From the NCBI RefSeq assembly GCF_009650765.1, contig NZ_CP045740.1:682001-746000 (forward strand): a DNA stretch of 64,000 nucleotides, given 5' to 3'. Below the pieces are notes generated by a model. It made no database searches, was not told the DNA's origin, and worked only from the letters and a program-made list of their open reading frames with translations. The DNA comes from Streptomyces sp. SUK 48. Its GTDB lineage: Bacteria; Actinomycetota; Actinomycetes; Streptomycetales; Streptomycetaceae. The position numbers and the translations under genes are program-made. Positions 20,583 to 29,548 of this stretch are shown piece after piece. Every line of letters starts with the position of its first letter. Position 1 is the stretch's first letter.

Positions 20583-21768
20583 CGGCCGGGCGGGGCCACA
20601 GCAGCAGCGGGGTGGCGAGCAGCAGCGCCCCGGCGAGGCCGAGCGCGGTGCGCGGGCCGGCGAGGGCGGCGATCAGCCCCCACAGCGCGGTGAGGGCGGC
20701 CGTGACCGCCTTGCCGGTGACCGACCAGGCGGCCAGCACGCGGGCCACCCGGTCGTTCGGGGTCAGCTCCAGGCGCTCGGTGACGACGAGCGGGTTGAAG
20801 ACGCCGCAGCAGGTGATCAGTCCGGCCTCGACGACCATCACCACCAGCAGTCCGCCCGTGCCGGGTCCGACGAAGGCGAGGCCGACCGGCCAGCAGGCGC
20901 GCAGGGCGCCCGAGACGCGCAGCACCCGGCGCCTGCCGTACCGGGTGGCGAGCGGGCGGGCCAGCCGGGAGCCGAGCAGTCCGCCGAGGCAGGGCACGGC
21001 GAAGGCGAGGCCGTACTGCCAGGGCGTGAAGCCGAGCCGGCCGAGCATGAGGACCGCGAGGACCGGCGAGCCGGCCATGATCAGCGCGTTGTTCAGCAGG
21101 ACGTTGAGGAACAGCGGGCGCAGGGCGCGGCTGGTGAGCAGGTGCCGCCAGCCTTCGAGCAGTTCTCCGGCGCGGGGTGCGCCGGCGCGCTCGGGGACGG
21201 TCTCCGCGCGGCCGACGGCGCGGATGCCGAGCGCGGAGAGCAGATAGCTGACGGCGTCCGCGGCCACCGTGGTCACCGGCCCGAGCAGGCCGACGAGGGC
21301 GCCGCCGGCCGGGGGGCCGAGGACGCTGGCGGTCCAGGTCGTGGACTCGAACCGGCCGGCGGCGGTGAGCAGGCCGTCGGGCGGCACGAGCGCCTTGAGG
21401 TGGGCGCCGGAGGCGGCGGTGAAGGTGATGTCGGCGGCGGCGACGACCACGGAGACCACCATGAGCTGCCCGAAGCCGAGCACGCCGAGCGCATGGGCGG
21501 CGGGCAGGGTGAGCAGCGCGGCGCCGCGCACGAGGTCCGCGGTGATCATCACCGGCCGCTTGCGCCGGAACTCGATCCAGGGCCCGAGCGGTACGGCGGC
21601 CACCGCGCCGACGGCCACCCCGACCGAGGCGAGCAGCGAGACCTGGGCGGCGCCCGCGTGCAGCACGATGACCGCGATCAGCGCCAGCGCGTCGAACGCG
21701 AGCCAGGTACCGAACGTACTGACCGTGTACGCGGCCCACAGCCACCCGAACCGCCGACCCAGCTTCAT
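20518..21768 (-). CDS. MFS transporter
   Basis: A 416-residue major facilitator with about 12 hydrophobic helices. It includes the inter-helix basic loop PWIEFRRKRPVMI and its counterpart LATRYGRRRVLRVSG in the second half. The start at 21768 (MKLGRRFGWLWAAYTVS) has a good GGGAGG site 8 bases upstream; two earlier in-frame starts (21795, 21852) are less supported. Homologues include enterobactin exporter-like MFS proteins; the substrate is unknown. It is divergent from a LysR gene with a dyad in between, so it is probably controlled by that regulator. Confidence 0.9.
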   Translation of the reverse strand: MKLGRRFGWLWAAYTVSTFGTWLAFDALALIAVIVLHAGAAQVSLLASVGVAVGAVAAVPLGPWIEFRRKRPVMITADLVRGAALLTLPAAHALGVLGFGQLMVVSVVVAAADITFTAASGAHLKALVPPDGLLTAAGRFESTTWTASVLGPPAGGALVGLLGPVTTVAADAVSYLLSALGIRAVGRAETVPERAGAPRAGELLEGWRHLLTSRALRPLFLNVLLNNALIMAGSPVLAVLMLGRLGFTPWQYGLAFAVPCLGGLLGSRLARPLATRYGRRRVLRVSGALRACWPVGLAFVGPGTGGLLVVMVVEAGLITCCGVFNPLVVTERLELTPNDRVARVLAAWSVTGKAVTAALTALWGLIAALAGPRTALGLAGALLLATPLLLWPRPAATERPSPATVPPSPAAPPPTR

Positions 21769-21844
21769 CCACAACCTCCCGTTGACCCGGGACATGAAAA
21801 CCACCAGGTGGGGTGCGGAGCAAACAACCGGGACACCGTCAGCC

Positions 21845-21859
21845 ACAACCATGGGTTGT
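21845..21859. promoter_or_regulatory. Candidate LysR operator acaacc-N3-ggttgt
   Basis: A 15-bp dyad with perfect 6-bp arms in the 121-bp divergent region, 31 bp before the LysR GTG. The acaacc half-site recurs near 21825 and 21771, the latter next to the MFS start. The repeated half-sites suggest binding by the adjacent regulator. Confidence 0.5.
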
Positions 21860-21889
21860 ACCGCGGGAGGCGGTGGCTACGATGGCGGC

Positions 21890-22837
21890 GTGGATCTCAA
21901 GGCCGTGCGCACCTTCGTCGCCGTGGCGGACACCGGGCAGTTCCAGGAGGCGTCGGCCGTTCTCGGCATCACCCAGCAGGCCGTCTCCAAGCGGATCGCG
22001 GCGCTGGAGAAGGAGCTGGGGGTACGGCTGTTCACCCGGACCGCGCGCGGGGCACGGCCGACCATCGACGGGCAGGCGTTCCTGCCGCACGCCCGCGAGC
22101 TGCTGCTGGCCGAGGAGCGCGCCGCCGCCTCGGTGCGGCCCGGCCGGCGGGCGCTGCGCGTCGATGTGGTCGGGGCCCGGCTCGGCCCGGCGGGGCTGCT
22201 GCGCGACTTCCACCGGGCGCACCCGGAGACGGCCCTGGACGTGGTGACCCTGTTCGACGCAGACACGGCCGTCGCCGCGGTCCGCGCGGGCACCATCGAC
22301 GCGACCTTCCGCGCGGTCGGCACCCGGCTGCCCGCGGGGCTGCGGGCGGCCCGGGTCCTGGACGAGCCGGTGCAGCTGCTGACCGGCCCGCGGCATCCGC
22401 TCGCCGGGGCCCGCTCGGTGACCCCGGCGCGGCTGGCCGGGCACCGGATCTGGATGCCGGGCCTGGTGGCGGGCACCGAGTGGGCGGCGTACTACGCGGC
22501 GCTGGCCGCCGAGTTCGGGCTGACCATCGACTCGGTGGGCCCCGACTTCGGCTCGGAGGCGCTGCTCGACACGATCGCGGACTCCGCCTCGCTGGCCACC
22601 CTGGTCGCCGAGGGCATCCGGCTGGTCTGGCCCCAGGGGCACGATCTGCGGCGGATTCCGCTCACCGATCCGACGCCGGTCTATCCGCACTCCCTGGTGT
22701 GGGCCGCGGCGAACGCGCATCCGGGGCTCGCCGCGCTGCGCGCCCATCTCGCCGAGCGGCCCCCCGCCCGCCCGTCCTCGCGTGCGTGGACCCCGGCCTG
22801 GGCCGTGCGTGGCGCCTTCCCTGCGCGGCACCCCTGA
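21890..22837 (+). CDS. LysR-family transcriptional regulator
   Basis: A 315-residue regulator beginning VDLKAVRTFVAVADTGQFQE from a GTG. The winged HTH is clear (AVLGITQQAVSKRIAALEKELG) and the effector domain ends in a proline/alanine-rich tail. Its frame remains open upstream only because of GC bias. The divergent MFS gene and the dyad between them suggest it controls that transporter and itself. Confidence 0.92.
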   Translation: MDLKAVRTFVAVADTGQFQEASAVLGITQQAVSKRIAALEKELGVRLFTRTARGARPTIDGQAFLPHARELLLAEERAAASVRPGRRALRVDVVGARLGPAGLLRDFHRAHPETALDVVTLFDADTAVAAVRAGTIDATFRAVGTRLPAGLRAARVLDEPVQLLTGPRHPLAGARSVTPARLAGHRIWMPGLVAGTEWAAYYAALAAEFGLTIDSVGPDFGSEALLDTIADSASLATLVAEGIRLVWPQGHDLRRIPLTDPTPVYPHSLVWAAANAHPGLAALRAHLAERPPARPSSRAWTPAWAVRGAFPARHP

Positions 22838-22888
22838 GCCATCATGATCCGCCGTCAGCCGTTTGCCGTCGGTGAAGAGGTGAGGCGT

Positions 22889-24310
22889 ATGGCAAGACTC
22901 CGCGCGGGTGAGGGCATTCTCCGCCGCAAACCCATCGAGCACATCGAGGACACGGAGGTCGGCGAGGGGCCCCGCCTGGAGCGGTCCCTCGGGCTGTGGC
23001 AGCTCACCGCGATCGGTGTGGGCGGCATCATCGGCGCCGGCATCTTCACCCTCGCCGGTACGGTCGCCAACGGCACGGCCGGGCCCGCGGTGCTGCTGTC
23101 CTTCCTGATCGCCGGCGCGGCGAGCGCGTGCGCGGCGCTGTCGTACGCCGAGTTCGCGGGGCTCATCCCGAAGGCCGGCTCGGCGTACACCTACGGCTAC
23201 GCGGTGCTCGGCGAGTTCGCGGGCTGGTTCATCGGCTGGGACCTGCTGCTGGAGTACACGGCGATCGTGGCGGTGGTCGCGATCGGCATCTCCGGCTACT
23301 TCGGCTTCCTGGTCGAGCAGATGGGCGCGAAGCTGCCGCACTGGATGATGGGCGCGCCCGGCACCGGGGCCGGGCACCGGGTGGACCTGTTCGCGATGCT
23401 CCTCTGCCTGCTGATCGCCTGGCTGCTCACCCTCGGCATCCGCAGCGCGGCCCGCTTCGAGACGATCGTGGTCGCGGTGAAGGTGCTGGTGGTGCTGCTG
23501 GTCATCGGGGTCGGCATGTTCCACATCGACAGCGCCAACTATCACCCGTTCTTCCCCTACGGGATCAGCGGCGCCTTCACCGGCGCGGCGACGGTGTTCT
23601 TCGCGGTCTTCGGCTACGACGCGATGTCGACCGCCGCCGAGGAGTCCAAGGACGCGCAGCGGCACATGCCGAGGGCGATCATCTACTCGCTGGTGATCGC
23701 CATGGTGCTGTACGTGGCGGCCTGCCTGGTGCTGACCGGCATGCAGAACTACCGGGACATCGACAAGGAGAGCGGGTTCAGTACGGCCTTCAAGTCGGTC
23801 GGGCTGAACGCGCTCGCGGACGTGATCGCGGTGGGCGCCATCATCGGCATCCTCACCGTGATGTTCACGTTCATGCTCGGAGTCACCCGTGTCTGGTTCT
23901 CCATGTCCCGGGACGGTCTGCTGCCCCGCTGGTTCGCCAAGACGCACCCGACGCGGCATGTGCCGACCCGGGTGACCTGGATCGTCGGGGCGGCGTCCGC
24001 GCTGATCGCCGGGTTCCTGCCGATCGGGGAGGCGGCCGAGCTGACCAACATCGGCATCCTGCTGGCGTTCGTGGTGGTCTGCGTGGCGGTGATCGTGCTG
24101 CGCCGGCGGCGCCCGGACCTGCCGCGCGCCTTCCGTACGCCGGGGGTGCCGTTCGTGCCCGGGCTGGGTGTCGTCTTCTCGATCTGGCTGATCACGTTCC
24201 TCCAGTGGCAGACCTGGGTGCGGTTCGCGGTGTGGTTCGTGATCGGCTGCCTGGTCTACTTCACCTACTCCTACAAGCGTTCGGCGCTGGCCGAGCGGCG
24301 CCCCGGCTGA
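22889..24310 (+). CDS. APC-family amino acid permease
   Basis: A 473-residue cationic amino acid transporter-like permease with about 12 helices. Helix 1 carries the substrate-binding GVGGIIGAGIFTLAG motif. The loop AAEESKDAQRHMPRAI is typical of the CAT/YfnA group. I chose the ATG at 22889 because AAGAGGTGAGG lies just upstream; an ATG at 22844 is in frame but has no ribosome-binding site. Its stop codon abuts the stop codon of the convergent CapA-like gene with no bases between. Confidence 0.92.
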   Translation: MARLRAGEGILRRKPIEHIEDTEVGEGPRLERSLGLWQLTAIGVGGIIGAGIFTLAGTVANGTAGPAVLLSFLIAGAASACAALSYAEFAGLIPKAGSAYTYGYAVLGEFAGWFIGWDLLLEYTAIVAVVAIGISGYFGFLVEQMGAKLPHWMMGAPGTGAGHRVDLFAMLLCLLIAWLLTLGIRSAARFETIVVAVKVLVVLLVIGVGMFHIDSANYHPFFPYGISGAFTGAATVFFAVFGYDAMSTAAEESKDAQRHMPRAIIYSLVIAMVLYVAACLVLTGMQNYRDIDKESGFSTAFKSVGLNALADVIAVGAIIGILTVMFTFMLGVTRVWFSMSRDGLLPRWFAKTHPTRHVPTRVTWIVGAASALIAGFLPIGEAAELTNIGILLAFVVVCVAVIVLRRRRPDLPRAFRTPGVPFVPGLGVVFSIWLITFLQWQTWVRFAVWFVIGCLVYFTYSYKRSALAERRPG

Positions 24311-25441
24311 TCACTCCCCCATCACGAGGCCGTCGTCGGCGGCGCCCCGGCTGAGCACCACGTCCCGGATCCGGTCGCGGACCCCGGCGAGGTCGGCCCC
24401 GCCGGCGACGGCCCGGTTCACGTCGAGCACGCGCCCGGCGTCGAGGTCGTACATCTGCGGCACGAACTCGGCCCGCGTCACCTGCCAGCGCTCGCCGGCC
24501 CGGGCGGGCGGGGCGAAGGTGAAGCGGGCGAGGGTGGACTCGTTGCCGCGCGGGTCCCGGGAGCCGTCGCCGGCGTCCAGTTCGTCGGAGATCTGGTCGC
24601 CGAGGCCGTAGACCACCCAGGTCCCGTTGACCTTCTCGTACGGCTGCGGGACATGGGTGTGGCTGCCGAGGATGAGGTCGATGTCCGGGCGGCGGCCGTC
24701 GGCGGCCGCGGTCAGCCTGCGGGCGAGGGCGGCCTGGTCCTCGGTGGGGGCGTCGTCGCCGTTCGCGCCCCAGTGCAGGGAGAGGACGACCACGTCGGCG
24801 CCGGCCTTGCGGGCGGCGCGGGCGTCGGCGGTGATCCGGTCCGCGTCGATCGGACCGAGCGCCCAGGGCTGCCCGTCCGGCAGCGGCCGCTCGGTGTCGA
24901 AGGTGTACGACAGCTGCGCGACCGTGGCGGAACCGGCCCGGTAGCGGGCCGGGCGCCGGGACTCGTCCGCGCCGCGGGCGGTGCCGACGTGCCGCAGGCC
25001 CGCCGCGTCCAGCGTGTCGAGGGTGCCCCGGATGCCGTCGGCGCCGTTGTCCAGGGCGTGTTCGGAGGCGGTGGCACAGCCGTCGTAGCCGGTCATGGCG
25101 AGGTCCTGGGCGAGCTGCGGCGGGGACAGCGGGGCCGCGCCGCCGATGCCGTCCTCCAGGTGGCACAGCGCCAGATCGGCGCCGTGGACGAGGGGTTCGA
25201 CGCCCGAGAGCATGGGCCGGAAGTCGTAGCCGCCGCCCGAGGCGTCGGCGGAGGCGCGTTCGAGGACGGCGGGGTGGGTGAGGATGTCGCCGGTGGCGAC
25301 GAGGGTGAAGCCGTGCCGCGCCGCGGGCGGCCCGGCGGCGCCGCCCCGGCCGGAGTCCTGGCGGACCTGCTGGGAGCAGGCGGCCGCCGCCGTGAGGACG
25401 GCGGTCAGGGCCAGGGCCACCTGGTGTCTGCGTCCGATCAT
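24311..25441 (-). CDS. CapA-family lipoprotein (PGA_cap metallophosphatase fold)
   Basis: A 376-residue secreted protein. The signal peptide ends in a lipobox-like AAAAC at about residue 21. The PGA_cap/CapA domain follows with VATGDILTHP, LCHLEDGIGG and HWGANGDDAPTEDQAALA, and the metal-type motif LILGSHTHVPQPYEKVNGTWVVYGLGD. CapA proteins take part in poly-gamma-glutamate or other envelope polymer handling; no cap operon is present, so the substrate is unknown. The start at 25441 has an AGGGG site; an upstream 34-codon extension is unlikely. Confidence 0.88.
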   Translation of the reverse strand: MIGRRHQVALALTAVLTAAAACSQQVRQDSGRGGAAGPPAARHGFTLVATGDILTHPAVLERASADASGGGYDFRPMLSGVEPLVHGADLALCHLEDGIGGAAPLSPPQLAQDLAMTGYDGCATASEHALDNGADGIRGTLDTLDAAGLRHVGTARGADESRRPARYRAGSATVAQLSYTFDTERPLPDGQPWALGPIDADRITADARAARKAGADVVVLSLHWGANGDDAPTEDQAALARRLTAAADGRRPDIDLILGSHTHVPQPYEKVNGTWVVYGLGDQISDELDAGDGSRDPRGNESTLARFTFAPPARAGERWQVTRAEFVPQMYDLDAGRVLDVNRAVAGGADLAGVRDRIRDVVLSRGAADDGLVMGE

Positions 25442-25561
25442 CGGCTCACCCCTTCGGATCTGCGTCAGCACGTCAGTACGGCTGTCGTATTTACCGACCT
25501 TGCCGTGACGGGCATATGGGTATGAAGCCGACTCTCCGTCCAAACGGTCCGCGTCCCCTCA

Positions 25562-25792
25562 TTGACCCATCCGGGGCCTTGGCGAGAGGCGGGCGGACGC
25601 GTCCGGGCGGCTGTGAAGACTCTCACGCCGCTCGGCCGTGACGTGCTTGTCCTCGTGTACGCCCCCGGGACCGGTGTGGCGCACGCGGCGCGCGCCCCCG
25701 GCACCTCGCCCGGTACCGTGAGGTCCCGGGCGTTCCGCGCGCTCCACGCCCTGCGCGGGGAGCTTCCGGATGGCGCGGCCGACCTGCGCTGA
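25562..25792 (+). CDS. Stand-alone sigma-70 region 4-like HTH peptide
   Basis: A 76-codon frame from a TTG. The part RDVLVLVYAPGTGVAHAARA followed by GTSPGTVRSRAFRALHALRG matches the layout of sigma region 4.2 (helix-turn-helix, then the recognition helix ending R-A-L-R). Regions 2 and the linker are absent. It may be a degraded ECF-type sigma factor or a small regulator. No strong ribosome-binding site is seen and the start is uncertain. Confidence 0.45.
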   Translation: MTHPGPWREAGGRVRAAVKTLTPLGRDVLVLVYAPGTGVAHAARAPGTSPGTVRSRAFRALHALRGELPDGAADLR

Positions 25793-25936
25793 AACCGGGT
25801 CTCAGGTCAAACCTCGGCAAAGCGCCTTGCTGTGGGCCCCGTTGGGGCAATGGGCTGTCCTCATCCGCGTTCCGGGCGAGGGCGGGTCCCCGGGGATCGG
25901 GCGGCCCGTACGCACCGGAGGAAGGGCAGGAAGGAA

Positions 25937-26455
25937 ATGCCGCACAGAGGTCACGAGGGCACCGACGGCGCGGACGGCGTCGGCGGTGCCGAACTGGTCG
26001 TTCCCATGGCGTGGTTGTACGCCGAGTACATCGCCGACGAGCTGCTGCGCACCGGCGATCTGATGCCGCCGACGTCCTTCGAGTTCCGGGCGGGCCGGGA
26101 CGCGCTGGCGCTGACCGTCTTCCTGTCCGACACCGAGGGGGAGCTGTCCGGCATCCGGGTCGTCTCCCAGCTGGAGAACTGGCTGTCGCTGACCGCCTGC
26201 GACCATCCGTGGCAGGACTGGGTCCGCGCCCGCATGGCCGACCTGACCGCCGACGCCGCCGGCTCCCCCTCCCCCGACCTGGCCCTCGCGCAGGACGCCT
26301 GGCGCTGGCTGGAGGAGACGGAACTCCTCGCCACCGACCTGGACGCGGTGCCGGGCGGGATCACCCCGGCCGACGAGGACGACGGCCCGAAGGTGTGGAC
26401 GCCGGCATGGCAACTGGGGCTGCCGCTCGGGCACTTGGCGATCCACCTGTTCTGA
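25937..26455 (+). CDS. Conserved hypothetical protein
   Basis: A 172-residue soluble acidic protein starting at the ATG after AGGAAGGA. It begins MPHRGHEGTDGADG and has a compact alpha/beta-looking body (ELVVPMAWLYAEYIADELL ... ALTVFLSDTEGELSG). It ends WQLGLPLGHLAIHLF. No known catalytic motif is visible. It converges with the glycosylase gene 19 bp away. Confidence 0.75.
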   Translation: MPHRGHEGTDGADGVGGAELVVPMAWLYAEYIADELLRTGDLMPPTSFEFRAGRDALALTVFLSDTEGELSGIRVVSQLENWLSLTACDHPWQDWVRARMADLTADAAGSPSPDLALAQDAWRWLEETELLATDLDAVPGGITPADEDDGPKVWTPAWQLGLPLGHLAIHLF

Positions 26456-26474
26456 GGCGGGGGCGCCGGCCCCC

Positions 26475-27338
26475 TCACTTCAGCAGACGGGACAGGCGTC
26501 GGTCCGCCAGGGGTTTGCCACCCGTCTGGCAGGTGGGGCAGTACTGGAGGGAGGAGTCGCTGAAGGAGACCTCGCGGATGGTGTCGCCGCAGACCGGGCA
26601 CGGTTCGCCGGTGCGGCCGTGGACGCGCAGGCCGCTCTTCTTCTCGGACTTCAGGCGGCCCGCGGCCACGCCCCGGGAGCGCTCGACCGCCTCGGTCAGC
26701 GTGGTGCGCAGCGCCTCGTAGAGGTGGCGGGTCTCCTCCGGGGTGAGGGAGGCGGCGAGTTTGAAGGGGGACATCTTCGCGGCGTGCAGGATCTCGTCGC
26801 TGTACGCGTTGCCCACCCCCGCGATCAGGGACTGGTCCCGCAGGGCGCCCTTGAGCTGCCGTCTCTCGCCCGCGAGGAGGGCCGCGAAGCGCGTCTCGTC
26901 GAAGTCGGCGGCCAGCGGATCGGGGCCGAGGCGGGCGATCCCCGGCACCTGCGCCGGATCGCGCACCACGTACACCGCGAGGCGCTTCTGGGTGCCCGCC
27001 TCGGTGAGGTCGAAGCCCTCGCCGGTCTCCAGCGCCACCCGCAGCGCGAGCGGGCCCTTGCCCGGCTTGGGCGGTCCGTCCGGCAGCCGGTCCCGCCACT
27101 GGAGCCAGCCGGCGCGGGCCAGATGCGTCACCAGGTGCAGCCCGCTGTCCGCCTCGAGGTCCAGGAACTTGCCGTACCGGCGCACCTCGGTCACCCGCGC
27201 GCCCTCGAGGGCGGTGACGGGAGGGTCGTACGTCTTCAGCACGCTGACGGCGACCGGCAGCACCCGCGCCACCCGGAGGCCGACCAGGTGCTCGGCGAGG
27301 AAATCCGTCAGCGCTTCCACCTCGGGCAGTTCCGGCAT
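26475..27338 (-). CDS. Fpg/Nei-family DNA glycosylase
   Basis: A 287-residue bifunctional DNA glycosylase/AP lyase that removes oxidised bases. The N-terminal MPELPEVEAL gives the catalytic Pro-2 and Glu-3. The helix-two-turn-helix segment is QSLIAGVGNAYSDEILHAA, and the C-terminal zinc finger CPVC ... CPTC is intact. The long insertion and K-rich loop (RLKSEKKSGLRVHGRTG) suit the actinobacterial Fpg-like paralogue group rather than canonical MutM, so no gene symbol is given. Confidence 0.93.
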   Translation of the reverse strand: MPELPEVEALTDFLAEHLVGLRVARVLPVAVSVLKTYDPPVTALEGARVTEVRRYGKFLDLEADSGLHLVTHLARAGWLQWRDRLPDGPPKPGKGPLALRVALETGEGFDLTEAGTQKRLAVYVVRDPAQVPGIARLGPDPLAADFDETRFAALLAGERRQLKGALRDQSLIAGVGNAYSDEILHAAKMSPFKLAASLTPEETRHLYEALRTTLTEAVERSRGVAAGRLKSEKKSGLRVHGRTGEPCPVCGDTIREVSFSDSSLQYCPTCQTGGKPLADRRLSRLLK

Positions 27339-27386
27339 ACGTCCAGAGTGCCACCCGCCACCGACAACGCCCCCGGGCTCACCCGT

Positions 27387-29501
27387 TCAGCCCTCCCCCG
27401 TTCGGCCCTCGCCCGTTCGGCCCTCCCTCTCTCGATCCTCGCTCAGCCGGAACTCGCACCACACCGCCTTGCCGCTGCCCCGCGCCTCCACGCCCCAGTC
27501 GTCGGCCAGCATCTCCACCAGCAGCAGCCCCCGCCCGGACACGCCCTCCTGGCCCGCGTCCCGGCGCCTCGGCAGCGCGCTGGAGGAGTCCTCCACCTCG
27601 ATCCGCAGCCGGTGCCCGGCGCCGGCGAGGGACCGCAGGGTGACGATCGCCGCGCCCTCGGTGTGCACCAGGACATTGGTCATCAGCTCGTCCGCGGCCA
27701 GCTCGATCTCGTCCGCGCGCTCACCCGCGCCCCACGCCCGCACCGCCGATCTGATCATGTGCCGGGCCTGGGTGAGGGCCTCCGGGTCGCCGGGCGCCAC
27801 ATGCTGCTGGACCCGGCCGCAGGCCCGCACGGTCTCCGGCTCCCGGCGGCGCAGCAGAAGCAGGGCCACGTCGTCCTCGCCGCCGCGCTCCTCGGCCGCC
27901 TGGATCAGCCGGTCGGCGAGGTCGTCCACGTCCTCGGGCCCGCCGCAGACCTGCTCCGCGAGGCCCCGCATGCCGTCGTCCAGGTCGGCGCCGGGCTGTT
28001 CGACCAGTCCGTCGGTGCACAGCAACAGGGTCTCGCCCGGGTCGAGTTCGAGGGTGGAGACGGGGTAGTCCAGGCCGCCGAACTCCGCCGAGAGCCCGAG
28101 CGGCAGTCCGCCCTCCACCGGGAGGCGCCGGCAGCCGCCGGGCCCGCGCATCAGCGGGTCGAGGTGGCCGGCGCGCACCATCTGCACCACCCCCGTGGAC
28201 AGGTCGGCCTCGGCGTACAGGCAGGTGGCGAAGCGGTCGGTGTCGAGTTCGTGCAGGAAGACGGAGGCGCGGGCCATCACGGCGGCCGGGGTGTGCCCCT
28301 CGGCGGCGTAGGCGCGCAGCACGATCCGCAGCTGGCCCATCACGGCCGCCGCGTGGGTGTCGTGGCCCTGGACGTCGCCGATGACCGCGCCGACCCGGCC
28401 GCCGGGCAGCGGGATCACGTCGTACCAGTCGCCGCCGATGTCCCGGCCGAGCGCGCCCGAACGGTAGCGTACGGCGATGTCGGCGCCCGGCACGTCCGGA
28501 ATGGTGCGCGGCAGCATGGCCTGCTGGAGGCCCTGGGCCAGGTCCTTCTGCTGCTCGTAGAACATGGCCCGCTGAAGGCTCTGCGCGATGCTGGCGCCGA
28601 GCGCGACGAGGACGCCGCGTTCCTCGTCGGAGAAGCCGCGCCGGTCGCTGTAGAGCAGGCCCATCGCGCCGATCGGGCGGCCCTGGGCGATCAGCGGCAG
28701 ATAGGCGGCCGAGGCGATGCCCAGATGGGTGATCTGCGGCCACAGCAGCGGGTACTCCCCGGCGAACTCCTCCGGCGTCTCGACGAACCGGGGGCTCAGC
28801 GTGCGCACGACCTCGCTCATCGGATACGGCTCGTCGATCCGGTTCACCTGGCTGGCCGGCACGAAGCTGCCGGGCGGCGCCTCCGCGACGAGCCGGATCC
28901 GCCCGGCCTCCACCAGGGCCATCACGAAACTGGCGGCGCCCAGGCGGCGGATGCCGTGGGTGTCCTTGAGCACGTCGATGACGTCCTGCACGGTGCGGGC
29001 GTGCGCGAGGGCCGCGGAGACGACCTGGACGATGTTGGTCTGCTGCCGGAAGGCCAGCTCCTGCGCCGCGCGCACGCTCCGGGACGTGCTGTCGGCCAGT
29101 TCCTCGGTGGCGTCCCGGACGATGCCGACGACCCTGCGGGGGCGCCCGGCGTCGTCGCGGCGGATGTAGCCCTGGGTGTGGGTCCAGCGCGGGGTGCCGT
29201 CGCGGCAGCGGATGCGGAAGTAGGCGCCGTAGTTCTCGCCGCCCTCCTTGATGACCTGGGCGATGAGGGCGTCGAGCCGGGCCGCCTCGGGCCGCGGTAC
29301 CCGCAGGACCAGGGATTCGGGGCGCCCGTCGAACTCCTCGGGCAGCAGGTCGAAGACCTCGTGCGCCTCGGCGTCCATGTGGAACAGGCCCTTGTCCAGG
29401 TCCCAGTCGAAGGTGCCCATGTGGTTGAGCGCCAGAATCGGGTCCGGGTGGGCGGGCCAGTCCTCCGGGAGTGACAGGGCACTCGCTCCCCGATCAGCCA
29501 T
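27387..29501 (-). CDS. PAS-GAF-PP2C(SpoIIE)-HATPase regulator
   Basis: A 704-residue multidomain regulator. A PAS domain (about residues 20-130, with a PAC segment ending VVGIVRDATEELAD) is followed by a GAF domain (about 150-310). Next is a SpoIIE-type PP2C phosphatase (about 325-545; GRDIGGDWYDVIPL, VIGDVQGHDTHAAAVMGQLR and LLLCTDGLVEQPG carry the metal aspartates). The C-terminal HATPase_c_2 module has ELAADELMTNVLVHT and GRGLLLVEML. Such proteins act on anti-anti-sigma factors in partner-switching stress or development pathways. The protein ends with a short tandem EGRTGEGRTGEG. The start is the ATG at 29501. Confidence 0.94.
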   Translation of the reverse strand: MADRGASALSLPEDWPAHPDPILALNHMGTFDWDLDKGLFHMDAEAHEVFDLLPEEFDGRPESLVLRVPRPEAARLDALIAQVIKEGGENYGAYFRIRCRDGTPRWTHTQGYIRRDDAGRPRRVVGIVRDATEELADSTSRSVRAAQELAFRQQTNIVQVVSAALAHARTVQDVIDVLKDTHGIRRLGAASFVMALVEAGRIRLVAEAPPGSFVPASQVNRIDEPYPMSEVVRTLSPRFVETPEEFAGEYPLLWPQITHLGIASAAYLPLIAQGRPIGAMGLLYSDRRGFSDEERGVLVALGASIAQSLQRAMFYEQQKDLAQGLQQAMLPRTIPDVPGADIAVRYRSGALGRDIGGDWYDVIPLPGGRVGAVIGDVQGHDTHAAAVMGQLRIVLRAYAAEGHTPAAVMARASVFLHELDTDRFATCLYAEADLSTGVVQMVRAGHLDPLMRGPGGCRRLPVEGGLPLGLSAEFGGLDYPVSTLELDPGETLLLCTDGLVEQPGADLDDGMRGLAEQVCGGPEDVDDLADRLIQAAEERGGEDDVALLLLRRREPETVRACGRVQQHVAPGDPEALTQARHMIRSAVRAWGAGERADEIELAADELMTNVLVHTEGAAIVTLRSLAGAGHRLRIEVEDSSSALPRRRDAGQEGVSGRGLLLVEMLADDWGVEARGSGKAVWCEFRLSEDREREGRTGEGRTGEG

Positions 29502-29548
29502 GGGCCCACCTTGCCAGGATTCGCCGGATTCTTCGACCGGTCCGGCGG

